Positions 17,575 to 26,600 of a stretch of 45,968 nucleotides of DNA are shown here, piece by piece. Under the pieces are notes generated by a model. That model did not search any database. It saw nothing but the letters and a program-made list of their open reading frames with translations, and was not told the DNA's origin. Source of the stretch: Myxococcales bacterium (GTDB lineage Bacteria; Myxococcota; Myxococcia; Myxococcales; Myxococcaceae). Position numbers and translations under genes: made by a program. Positions within the stretch are counted from its first letter, which is position 1, and every line of letters starts with the position of its first letter. The stretch covers positions 151 through 46,118 of the forward strand of contig PMBV01000119.1 in assembly GCA_003153055.1 (NCBI GenBank), given 5' to 3'.

Positions 17575-20141
17575 GTGACTGGTGTGAGGAACCGGGCGAT
17601 GACCATCTTGGTGCCGAAGTTGTCGAATCGCACCGTGAGCTTGGCCGAGGGGCCCTTTCCGCTGGCCTCGACCACCACGCCGCGGCCGAATTGGCTGTGG
17701 TGCACCCGGAGGCCCCGCACGTCCTCCTGGCCACCCTGGTGGAAGTCGGTCGATTGATCGTAGCTCCGGTCGACCACCGGGCCATCGTCGTCGCCCCGGG
17801 GACGCCGATGCAGGGGCGGCCGAGCGACCACCAGCTCCTGCGCGGTGGGCACCTCGGAGAAGCCGAACAGCTCCATCGGCACCTCTGCCAAGAACCGCGA
17901 GGGGCCGTTGAACCGAAGCTCGCCGTACAGCGCCCGGCTCTGGGCCAAGGTGCAGTACAGGCGTCGGCGCGCGCGGGTGAAACCGACGTAGCAGAGCCTC
18001 CGCTCCTCGGCCATGTCCTCAGGCGCGGCCTCGGGCTTGGTCGCCCGCCGATGGGGGAAGATCTCCTCCTCCATTCCGGTGAGGAAGACGACGTCGAACT
18101 CGAGCCCCTTGGCGGCGTGGAGCGTCATCAGCGACACCCGCCCCTTGCCCACCCCCGTCTCTCCATCGGCGTCGCCCACCAGGGAGAGCTGCTCGAGGAA
18201 CGCCTGCAACGGCGGCGCTTCAATCTCGAGCGGCACCCCTTCCGCGGGCTCAGCCACGCTGCCCTCCGCGGGAGGCGCTGGCAGCTGGCCCGGTGGATCT
18301 TCCATGGCCGCGAGAGCACCCGGCACAGGCGAGGGCGGTGGCCCCGCCACGCGCGGCGCGCTCACCGAAGGGCGTGGCACCTTGCGCCCGAAACCGCTGA
18401 AGAGATCGCCCTGCCCGCTCGTGTCTTCGGGCAGCTCCTCCGGCTCGGGGTCGGGCGTGCCGGCGGCGTCAGGCCCCTCGGGGAGCGGGACCAGCGGAGG
18501 CAAGGGTTGCCCGGCCGCGGCCAGGCGTTCCTCTCGCTGGCGATCGAACTCCTGGGTCGCGGTGAGGAGCTCCTTCAGGTTCTCCGCTCGCCCCAGTGCA
18601 TCCTCGCTCCCTTCCTGCGTCAGGGCCGACACGAGCCCGGTCTGCTCGAGCATGTACCGGGTCGCGGTGGTGGCATCGGGCGTCGCTCCGGCGAAGGCGA
18701 CCAGTCGGCCGACCAGATCGCGGAAGGCGGTGAGCCGCTTGAGCGCCGCGCTCCCGAGGCCGGGAATCAGCTCGGGGCTCGCCAGCCCCTCGTACAGGCT
18801 CATGCTCCGGGTGGCGGAGAAGTCCACCAGGCGCTCGAGGGTCGTGTCTCCGATGCCGCGGGCCGGCACGTTGATGACCCGCTGCACATCGGCGTCGGAC
18901 TTGGGGCTCACCATCAGCCGCAGGTAGCTCACCGCGTCTTTGATTTCCGCCCGCTCATAGAAGCTTCGCCCCGACACCAGCACGTAGGGTACCCGCATGA
19001 GGCGGAACGTCTCTTCGAGCACCCGGCTCTGCGCGTTGGTGCGGAAGAAGACGGCCATCTCGTCGTAGTCGGCGATGCCGTCACGCCGGAGGTCGTGAAT
19101 TCTCGCCGCCACCTCCTGGGCCTCGCCACGCTCGTCCCTCGCCACCACCAGCCCCAGCGGCTCGCCCCGGGCCCGGGCGCTCCACAGCTTCTTTTCCATG
19201 CGCCGGCTGTTTCGCGAGATGACCGCGTGGGCCGCCTCGAGAATGGTCTGATCGCTCCGGTAGTTCTGCTCCAGCTTCACCACCGCGCAGCCGGGGTACT
19301 CCTGGGGAAAATTGAGGATGTTGTCCACCTCGGCGCCCCGCCACCGGTAGATGCTCTGATCGTCGTCGCCCACCACCACTACGTTGGACTTGGGCGGCGG
19401 AGCCAAGAGCTTGAGCCAGGCGTACTGCACCGGGTTGGTGTCTTGGAACTCGTCGACCATCACGTGCCAGAAGCGCCGTTGGTAGTGGGCCCGCACGTTC
19501 TCATTGGTGCGGAACAGCTCGACCAAGAGCAACAGCAGGTCGCCGAAGTCGACCGCGTTGGCCGCCCGGAGCAGTCGCTGGTAGGTGCGGTAGACCTTCT
19601 GCAACTGCTGCTGCTTGGGGTCGTCACCCGGGGTCATGTCGTCGGGCAGCCGGCCGGCGTTCTTCTCGCCGTCGATGCGCGACAGCATCACGCGGGGGCT
19701 CACCGAGGCCACGTCGACCCCGGCGTCGCGCAGGGCCCGACGGGCGACCTGCAGCTGATCGCCGTCGTCGTAGATGACGAAGCTCTTCTCGAGGCCCACC
19801 GCCTCGGCCTCCCGCCGGAGGATCATCGCCGCGGCCGAGTGGAACGTGCTGACCGTGAGGCCAGAGGCCAAGGGCCCCAGGAGGCTCTCGAGCCGAGCCC
19901 GCATCTCACGGGCGGCCTTGTTGGTGAAGGTCACCGCGAGAATCCGCCAGGCCGGCACCTGGCGCTCCGTCACCAGGTGGGCGATGCGCCGGGTGATGAC
20001 GCGGGTCTTCCCCGAGCCGGCCCCCGCCAGCACCAACAGGGGCCCTCCTTCTTGAAGCACCGCCTGGCGCTGCGGTGGGTTGAGGTCATCGAGCGGCTCA
20101 CTCACACGGCGGCTTGTACCTTGAAGCGCGGAGGACTTCAT
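17571..20141 (-). CDS. PcrA/UvrD-type DNA helicase with long insert
   Basis: An 856-residue superfamily 1A helicase acting in excision repair and replication-fork clearance. It shows the Q motif LNPPQRQAV, Walker A GAGSGKT (residues 40-46), motif Ia AVTFTNKAAREM, Walker B VDEFQDTNPVQ, motif III VVGDDDQSIYRWRGA, motif IV EQNYRSDQTIL, motif V TLHAAKGLEF and motif VI YVGFTRARRRL. Residues about 540-640 are a Pro/Glu-rich linker placed before motif V, absent from E. coli UvrD. The C-terminus (HHSQFGRGVVVEASGKG...VRFDNFGTKM) is the Tudor-like domain that in PcrA/UvrD binds RNA polymerase. The start is ATG 20141; GTG 20105 (VSEPLDDLNPPQ) would suit the family N-terminus better. uvrD or pcrA cannot be chosen on sequence alone, so no symbol is given. 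Confidence 0.95.
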   Translation of the reverse strand: MKSSALQGTSRRVSEPLDDLNPPQRQAVLQEGGPLLVLAGAGSGKTRVITRRIAHLVTERQVPAWRILAVTFTNKAAREMRARLESLLGPLASGLTVSTFHSAAAMILRREAEAVGLEKSFVIYDDGDQLQVARRALRDAGVDVASVSPRVMLSRIDGEKNAGRLPDDMTPGDDPKQQQLQKVYRTYQRLLRAANAVDFGDLLLLLVELFRTNENVRAHYQRRFWHVMVDEFQDTNPVQYAWLKLLAPPPKSNVVVVGDDDQSIYRWRGAEVDNILNFPQEYPGCAVVKLEQNYRSDQTILEAAHAVISRNSRRMEKKLWSARARGEPLGLVVARDERGEAQEVAARIHDLRRDGIADYDEMAVFFRTNAQSRVLEETFRLMRVPYVLVSGRSFYERAEIKDAVSYLRLMVSPKSDADVQRVINVPARGIGDTTLERLVDFSATRSMSLYEGLASPELIPGLGSAALKRLTAFRDLVGRLVAFAGATPDATTATRYMLEQTGLVSALTQEGSEDALGRAENLKELLTATQEFDRQREERLAAAGQPLPPLVPLPEGPDAAGTPDPEPEELPEDTSGQGDLFSGFGRKVPRPSVSAPRVAGPPPSPVPGALAAMEDPPGQLPAPPAEGSVAEPAEGVPLEIEAPPLQAFLEQLSLVGDADGETGVGKGRVSLMTLHAAKGLEFDVVFLTGMEEEIFPHRRATKPEAAPEDMAEERRLCYVGFTRARRRLYCTLAQSRALYGELRFNGPSRFLAEVPMELFGFSEVPTAQELVVARPPLHRRPRGDDDGPVVDRSYDQSTDFHQGGQEDVRGLRVHHSQFGRGVVVEASGKGPSAKLTVRFDNFGTKMVIARFLTPVT

Positions 20142-20227
20142 CGAAGGAGAGGCGACAAGCCCTTGAGCTCGGTCGGAAATGGGGCTTTCGTGTCGACCGC
20201 CGGGCGGTGTCCCGAGCTGAGGACTCG

Positions 20228-21301
20228 ATGCTCGCCACCTTCGCCCTCCTGCTCCTTGGCGCCGACCCCAGCGTGGGCGTCATGGACTTCGGTGCTGAGG
20301 GCGGCGCCAACCCCGACCTCGCCTCGGGTGTCTCGACCCTGGTCACTCAGGAGCTCGAGCGCCTCGGCGTCTTTCGCGTCACCAGCGCCCAGGCCACCAG
20401 GGTGATGCTGGGCCTCGAACGTCAGCGCCAGCTCATGGGCTGCGACGGCTGCTCGGGCACCACCCTCGCCGACCTCACCAGCTTCGACTACGTCGTCTCG
20501 GGCAAGGTGGTGAGGACGACGGCCGAGCTGGCGCTGCTGATGTCCATCATTCCGGTGGGCAAGGCGACCGCGGCGAGCTCCACCCGGGTGCGGGCGTCGA
20601 ACGACTCGGGGCTCATGGTCGAGGTCGGGCCGGCGGTGCTGAAGCTGGTGGGCAAGCTGCTCGAGGGCCGCCAGGGCACGGCCATCATCGCCGCGTCGGA
20701 GGCCGGCGCCGCGGTGAAGATCGACGACACGCAGATCGGCACCACCCCACTCCCCGGCCCACAGAAGGTCGCCGCCGGCCCCCACCTGGTGTCGGTGGAG
20801 AAGGACGGCTTCACCGCGGCCAGGCGCGAGCTGCGCGTCGTGCCTGATCAAGCTGCCTACGAGAGCTTCACGTTGGTGCCGAGCCCCGACACCATCGCCG
20901 AGTACGAGTCACGGACCGGGCGGCTGCGGGTGCTGGCGTGGACGGCCACGGGCCTCGCGGTGGTGGGCGCGGTGCTCTTCGGGCTGGGGCAGTACGAGGC
21001 GGATCACTTCTACGGCAGCACGACCCAGCTCGACAGCTTCGCCTACCACAAGAGCCGGCTCGATCTCGGCCTCCAGGTTGAGGGGAGCGTCGACCATCGC
21101 GTCGCGGCCACCCAGCTGGCGTCGACCATCAAGACGTGGGAGCTCATCTCGGTGAGCGGTCTCGGCGTGGGCGCGGCCGGGGCCGTCGCGGCGGCGGTGC
21201 TCTTCATCATCGGCGAGCCTCCTGACAAGTACCGGGCGTTCCACGCCGGGCTCAGCATCACGCCGTCGGGCAGCGGGCTGACGCTGGCCGGAGCGTTCTA
21301 A
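20228..21301 (+). CDS. PEGA-domain membrane protein
   Basis: A 357-residue envelope protein. A short signal (MLATFALLLLGADPSVG) leads into an N-terminal domain (MDFGAEGGANPDLASGVSTL, VTQELERLGVFRVTSAQ) of the kind that in myxobacteria reports on outer-membrane-associated lipoproteins. A PEGA domain follows at about 150-215 (KIDDTQIGTTPLPGPQKVAAG, HLVSVEKDGF). Two membrane spans follow, at about 238-260 (WTATGLAVVGAVLFGLGQ) and 300-325 (VSGLGVGAAGAVAAAVLFIIG). The ATG at 20228 has GAGG seven nt upstream. It diverges from the helicase gene across 86 nt. PEGA domains are linked to surface-layer or peptidoglycan-proximal functions, but no specific role is known here. Confidence 0.8.
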   Translation: MLATFALLLLGADPSVGVMDFGAEGGANPDLASGVSTLVTQELERLGVFRVTSAQATRVMLGLERQRQLMGCDGCSGTTLADLTSFDYVVSGKVVRTTAELALLMSIIPVGKATAASSTRVRASNDSGLMVEVGPAVLKLVGKLLEGRQGTAIIAASEAGAAVKIDDTQIGTTPLPGPQKVAAGPHLVSVEKDGFTAARRELRVVPDQAAYESFTLVPSPDTIAEYESRTGRLRVLAWTATGLAVVGAVLFGLGQYEADHFYGSTTQLDSFAYHKSRLDLGLQVEGSVDHRVAATQLASTIKTWELISVSGLGVGAAGAVAAAVLFIIGEPPDKYRAFHAGLSITPSGSGLTLAGAF

Positions 21302-21679
21302 TTCAACGAGCGGATCGCGTCGCATATCGAGAACATCCAGTGTTTCGAATATGCGAGGCATTGTCGGCCAACGTGGTCTGGTGCCCAAAGCGGAGCGCAG
21401 GAGCGCGGTCCGGGAGGCGTTTCCCGAATGAAACCATTGGTGACGTGCGCCGCGACCCCCGCCCGACAGGCCAAGTCTGGAGCTCACATGTGCTCACCCC
21501 GCTCTCGGGTCGAGAGGCTGGGCCAGACCGCCTCGGCGGGTGGACATCAGCCCGCCCTTGCTCCCCAAGGCATGGCTCGCACCGTCCCTGCCAGGCGGAG
21601 AAGAGGGCGACCGTCATGGCCCATCGAACACGGCCCAAAGTGAGGGCCCGGAGCCTCTCACGAAGGCCATCCTCCGGCC
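21302..21679. other. 378-nt gap between convergent genes
   Basis: No gene with convincing codon use was found. The only structure seen is an imperfect inverted repeat right after the PEGA gene stop, annotated separately. Confidence 0.5.
21320..21356. terminator. Imperfect 15-nt inverted repeat after the PEGA gene
   Basis: The left arm TCGCATATCGAGAAC (21320-21334) and right arm GTTTCGAATATGCGA (21342-21356) pair with single-nt offsets around a 7-nt loop, starting 19 nt past the stop. There is no T-run, so it may be a weak terminator or 3' stability stem for the PEGA transcript. The AT-rich arms also allow a protein-binding site. Confidence 0.4.
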
Positions 21680-23311
21680 TCAGACCGGTTCCACCGACAG
21701 CACCCCACGCCGGAGCAGCTCCACCAGCGCGGCGCGCACCTCCTCGTCCGACTGATGAACCTCCTGGGCGAGCGCCTCCACGGGCCTGGGCGACAGCGCG
21801 AAGGCGTCCATCACCTGAATCTCCCGGGCGGTGGCCACCCGGGCGAAGAGGAGCGCCAGCTCCTGATTCAGATAGAGCGCCTCGGGCCGCGACATGGCCC
21901 GCTCCAGGGCCAACTGAGACTCGGTGCTCAGCGCCTCGCAGGCCGACTGCACCACCTCGTGGAGCCACGGAGCCCCCGGCGGGAGCGACGTCTCGCGGGG
22001 CTCGAAGACGCCCCTCCCACGAGACCCCAAGAGCGCCTGAATGGCCGAGAGCCCATGGAGACGCCGGGAGCCCACCTGAGCCGTGGCCGCGCCCAGCAGC
22101 CCCTGGCTGACTCGCACCTCGAAGCGGGACAGCTCGTCTTCGACCAGGAGGCGCCCGCGACAGTCGAGCTCAGCCAGCGTGCGGAGCAGCCACACCGGCC
22201 CGATGGCCCGGAGCTCGATGGTGGCGGGCTGCAGCGCCGAGAGGTGCCCCCAGACCTGGGCCCGAGGCCGCGCCAGAAGCTCGACCGCGTCGAGCAACTC
22301 CTTGGCGCGCCCCGTCTTCTTGAGCCACGCGCGCGCGCCGGCCCGGGCTGCCTTGAGGATCTCGACGTGGGCCTCCTGTGCTGACAGCACCAGCACGGCG
22401 CTCTCCCGCGCCACCGGGTCTTCCCGGAGCAGTCGCATGAGCCCCCAACCGTCGAGCACCGGCAGGTTCAGGTCGATCAGCACCACATCGAAGTGCTCGG
22501 CAAGCGCCGCCTGGAGCCCCGCCCGCCCGTCACGCGCCACCTCCACGTGGTAGCCAGCCGCCGAAAGCGCGTCCTTGAGCTGCAAACCCAGGAGCCCGAC
22601 GTCCTCCACCACCAGCACCCGACTGGAGTGGCCGACCGGCGAGGCCACCGCGAAGGGCTGCGTCTCCACCGCCGCGCTGACCCAGGTGAGCGGCGCGTCA
22701 TCGAGATCGAGCAACTGGGCCAGCGCGTGCGCCCCCCGCAGCTCTCCGAAGAACGCCTCGGACAGAGCCCCATGCTCGAACACCGCCCGCCCCTCGAAAG
22801 GCGTGTCGGCATAGACGATGGCCGCCCCCGAGAGGCTCGAACGTCGGGCGAAGGCCAACAGCCGCGCCGGCACCGGTTGGGTCTGCACCTGGGTCGCCCG
22901 GCACTCGGCGAGGAGCCGCTTGGCCCTCAGGCCGACCTCTTTTCCCCCGCCCACGGTCCAAGCGTCGACCGCGCCCACGGTCAGCCACCGCAGCACCGCC
23001 GTCACCGAGAGCTCCCCCAAGACCGCCACCACCGGCACGGCGAAGGTGCTGCCCCGGGCCCTCAGGGAGAGCGCCAGTTGGCGGCCCGACACCTGGGGGA
23101 AGCTCTCCCCAATGGCGATGAGCTCAGGCCCGCGGCGATCGACGATGGCCATCAGCTCAGAGGGCTCGCTCAGCCCCTCGGCGGCGAAGCCGACCTCCGA
23201 GAGCGCGGCGATGAGCGCGGCTTGCTCGGAGGGCTCGGCGACGAGCACCAGCGCCCGGGGCCGCGGGTCCACCGTGAAGCGCTGCGTCTCGTCGAACTCC
23301 AGCGGGTCCAT
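21680..23311 (-). CDS. Response regulator with one degenerate and one intact receiver plus PATAN-like segments
   Basis: A 543-residue cytoplasmic regulator. Residues about 18-140 have a receiver-like fold (ALVLVAEPSEQAALIAALSE) but the phospho-Asp position reads LIAIGES, so it is likely a pseudo-receiver. Residues about 145-215 resemble a PATAN/DUF4388 segment (FEGRAVFEHGALSEAFFGEL). The second receiver (RVLVVEDVGLLGLQLKDALS) is intact, with the phosphorylatable Asp in VVLIDLNLPVLDGWG. The C-terminal part has another PATAN-like segment (GRLLVEDELSRFEVRVSQG) and ends in a helix-rich stretch (HQSDEEVRAALVELLRRGVL) resembling a winged helix. ATG at 23311. It is the last gene of the TPR operon, nine nt after the small membrane protein, suggesting a dedicated signalling complex. 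No DNA-binding role is proven. Confidence 0.82.
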   Translation of the reverse strand: MDPLEFDETQRFTVDPRPRALVLVAEPSEQAALIAALSEVGFAAEGLSEPSELMAIVDRRGPELIAIGESFPQVSGRQLALSLRARGSTFAVPVVAVLGELSVTAVLRWLTVGAVDAWTVGGGKEVGLRAKRLLAECRATQVQTQPVPARLLAFARRSSLSGAAIVYADTPFEGRAVFEHGALSEAFFGELRGAHALAQLLDLDDAPLTWVSAAVETQPFAVASPVGHSSRVLVVEDVGLLGLQLKDALSAAGYHVEVARDGRAGLQAALAEHFDVVLIDLNLPVLDGWGLMRLLREDPVARESAVLVLSAQEAHVEILKAARAGARAWLKKTGRAKELLDAVELLARPRAQVWGHLSALQPATIELRAIGPVWLLRTLAELDCRGRLLVEDELSRFEVRVSQGLLGAATAQVGSRRLHGLSAIQALLGSRGRGVFEPRETSLPPGAPWLHEVVQSACEALSTESQLALERAMSRPEALYLNQELALLFARVATAREIQVMDAFALSPRPVEALAQEVHQSDEEVRAALVELLRRGVLSVEPV

Positions 23312-23320
23312 GCACTTCCC

Positions 23321-23692
23321 CTAACGACCATCGGTGTCGATGTTCGGGTTCCTCCTTGCCGACAGTTTGACCAGCACCCACATTCCGACCCCCACCACCA
23401 AACCCAATGCGAAGATGAGGGCCACGGTGGTGGCGCCATAGCAGAGCCGCACCACGCCGTCGGACAGGCGGCCTTCGATCCACGCCCGGCGCATCGGCTC
23501 GAAGAGGCCGAGGAAGTCGAGGGTCCGTGCAGGAAAGACCTCGAGGGCAAAGGAGGCCCGCTCGACCCACCGAGCGCTGGAGAAGCGTCGGGTCAACTCC
23601 ACCACCGCCGCCACCAGGAGGTAGAGGCCCGACAGCACGGTGGCGTTGGTGAGGCTCAACCGGAAGACGGGCGGAGTGTCGCGCTTCGGCAT
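23321..23692 (-). CDS. Small membrane protein with two predicted spans
   Basis: A 123-residue protein with hydrophobic segments at about 16-32 (TVLSGLYLLVAAVVEL) and 85-110 (ATTVALIFALGLVVGVGMWV), separated by a roughly 50-residue loop with charged residues (RRFSSARWVERASF, MRRAWIEGRL). The family is not recognised. It starts 6 nt after the stop of the TPR gene and ends 9 nt before the response regulator start, so the three are almost certainly translated from one transcript. It may link the TPR protein to the regulator. Confidence 0.75.
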   Translation of the reverse strand: MPKRDTPPVFRLSLTNATVLSGLYLLVAAVVELTRRFSSARWVERASFALEVFPARTLDFLGLFEPMRRAWIEGRLSDGVVRLCYGATTVALIFALGLVVGVGMWVLVKLSARRNPNIDTDGR

Positions 23693-23698
23693 CAGGCC

Positions 23699-26600
23699 CT
23701 ACTTCTGGAGCTGCCGCTTGAGGCCAGTGATGGCCTTGGTGGCCCGGTTGACCTCGACGTCGTTCTGGTCGATGCGGAGGACGACCTCGTACTCTTTGAG
23801 GGCCTCGGGCAGCGCGTCGCCACCCTGCTTCGCCAAGAGGTCCGCCAGCGCGAGATGCGGGGTGGCCCACGACGCGTCGAGCGCGGTGACCTTCTGCAAG
23901 GCCGCCCGCGCCTTGTCTTCGCTCTTCTGCCGCCGCGTGACCTCGGCCAGCGCGAAGTAGGCCGCGGGGTGGGCCGGAGCAGTGGCCACCGCCGACTCGG
24001 CGTTCGCCTGGGCGCCCTTGAGATCGCGCTCCTCCAGGAGGACCCGCGCCAGGGTGGCCTGGAGGAAGGCCTTCTCCCATGAGACCGTGGAGTGGGCGAT
24101 GAGGCCGGCCAACACGTCTTTGGGGAGCGGGCGCCCCTTGGACGTCGGGTGGGCGTGCAGCGGACCCGCCTTGCCGCAGGGGCTCTTGGGGTTCTCTTCG
24201 AGCACCTTGGCGTACGCTTTGAGCGCGCTCTCGGCGTCGCCCTGGCGAACCAGCGCGTGGCCGATCTCGCAGAAGGTGGCAGGGTCATGGCTGTCGATCT
24301 TGTTGGCCCGCTGGAGCGCGGCCATGCCCCCGCTCGCGTCCCCCGAGGCGAACAGCACCCTGGCCTTGATGCGCCAGCCCTCGAGATCTTCACTCGCGGC
24401 CGGCAGCTTGGCGGCGGCGGCCTGAGCCTCGGGCAGCCGGCCCGCCTCGAGATAGGCCTGGGCTGCGTCTCGCCACGCGGCCTCGAGGTTGGGGCTGTCG
24501 GTGGTCCACCCTTCGACCTGCTTGACCGCGTCTTGGGTGCGCCCCATCGCCAAGAGCGCGCGAACGAGCAGGTGCCGCGCCGCTGAGTGGCTCCCGTTGT
24601 GCTGCACGGCCCGCTCGAGCGGCTCGATCGCGAGCTCGGGAGGCGCCTCGGCGTCGAGCAGGAGCTGGCCCAGGAGGGTGTTGGCCTCGTAATCGAGCGG
24701 GTCCTTGGCGGCCTCCTCGAGCTGAGCCTTCGCCTTGTCGGGCTGCTTTCGCTCGAGGAACACGCGGGCCAGGGCGACCTGCGCCGCGGCCCGCTGACGC
24801 GATTTGCCGCCAGCCGCTTTCTCGAGCAGCTCCACGCCGTGATCGCTGGGGCCTTGATCGGCCGCGTCGGCCAGGGCGAGGTACAGGGCGGCCTCCGAGG
24901 GGTACTTGCCACCGACCTGGGTGCGCGCGAGCTCCTCTCGGGCGCGGTTGGGTTCTCCCAGGCGGAACCAGGCGATGCCGCGCACCAAGGCCACCCGGCC
25001 GAGGTCCTTCTCGGGCTTCAGGCGATCGAGCAGCTCGCGCTCGCGGCCCTGGGCGATCAACGCCCGGCCAAGGCCCTCCTTCGCCTCCTCGCTCTTCGGC
25101 TTCAGCTTGAGCGCCTCCTCGAAGTACTTCTGCGCCTTCTCCATGCGACCGGCTGCCCGGGAGGCCTGGGCCAACGCCAGCTCGAAGGCGTACCCCATGG
25201 GCTTCCCCCAGGCGGCCAGCCCGTCGGTCAAGGTCTTCTTCGCCTCCTCGTGGCGCCCGTTGGCCGACAGGGCCCGCCCCAGCAACAACACATACCGACC
25301 CCGCTGACGCTCGAGGAGCGACGCCTTGCCCGAGAGCCCCTCGAGCGCGGTGAGCGCCTCGGGCAATTCCTTGCCCAGCTCGAGCCTCGCCTCGGCGTGG
25401 CCCAGCACCCGCTCGGGGTTGTACCGGGAGAGGGCCTCGGCGTTGGCCATCATCTCGAGGGCCGAGTCCCAGTCTTCGAAGGCCAGGTAGTAGTCACCCA
25501 GCGCGACGAGGGCGAGGGTCTGGTGTGCGTCGAGCTCAGTCGCTCGCTTGAGGCGCGCCAGGGCGTCGTCGTAGCGCTTGGCCGAGAGGAGCACCCGGCC
25601 GGCGTGGGCCTGCACCAGGCTCTTGTCGAGCGTCGCCTCGAGGAGCCCCTTCTCGGCCTCGGCCTGGGTGCCGTCGGGGGCCGTGAGCCAGTCGATCACC
25701 AGCGCGGAGTCGGGAAAGGCGTTTCTCGCTCTCTCATTCATGCCCGAGCGGGCGGCCTCTCGCTCGGCGGGGTCCTTTCCGTGCTCGGCGTACAGCATCG
25801 CGTGGGCGTAGGCGGCGCCGGCCCTCGCGGTGAGGTTGCCGGTGTCCATCGACTCGGCTTGCTCGAAGGCCTTGATGGCCGCCGCGTACTGCTCCTTGGT
25901 GTCGGCGGCCAGACCGGCCAGGCCCTTGGCCAGCGCGCTGTCGAGCGTCTCGCCCTGGTTCTTCTGTCGCGTCAGCCAGAAGCTGCCTCCCGCGGCCAGG
26001 AGCACCACCAAGAACCCGATGCCGACAGCCACCTTGAGCCCGTGGCGCTGGAGGAACGTCTTCTTCTTCTGGGCGACCTCGAGCTTGGCTTTGAGCTCTT
26101 TCTCGTACTCGCGAGCGATGGCCTCGGCCGCCTGAGTGTTGAGCTCGGGCGCGGCCGGCACGGCGACCAAAGCGTCGGCGCTCGCGTCGGGAATGTCGTC
26201 GAGGAAGCCGCTCCCCGAGGTGGCCGACGGGGCCACTGGCGCGGGGGCCGGCGCAAGGGGGACAGGGCGCGGCGTCGCCACCGAGAAGGGCACCTCGTCG
26301 AGCAGCCCACCAGGCGCGGCCGGCTCGGGCGGAGGCGGCACCCCCACGAGCATGCGGGGGAGATCCACCGCTCCCTTCGAGAGGCGGTCGAAGTCGACGG
26401 TGAGGCCACCCAGCACCCCGTTGGCCGGCCCCTCCTCGGGGAACGGAGCGATGGGGTCTGGTGGCGAGGGGAGCTCGCCGGTCGGAGTGTGCCCCACCAC
26501 CACGGGCAACTGGGCGTCGGACTGCGAGGTCACCTCGCGAACGATGACCTGTGGCGCGGGGACCTCGAAGGTGACCGTGGCCTCGATGAGCGGCAGCTCG

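Noticed and set aside
17256..20405. 1049-codon plus-strand open frame opposite the helicase gene
   Set aside because: Complementary-strand artefact; the minus strand carries all helicase motifs and it runs across several unrelated genes.
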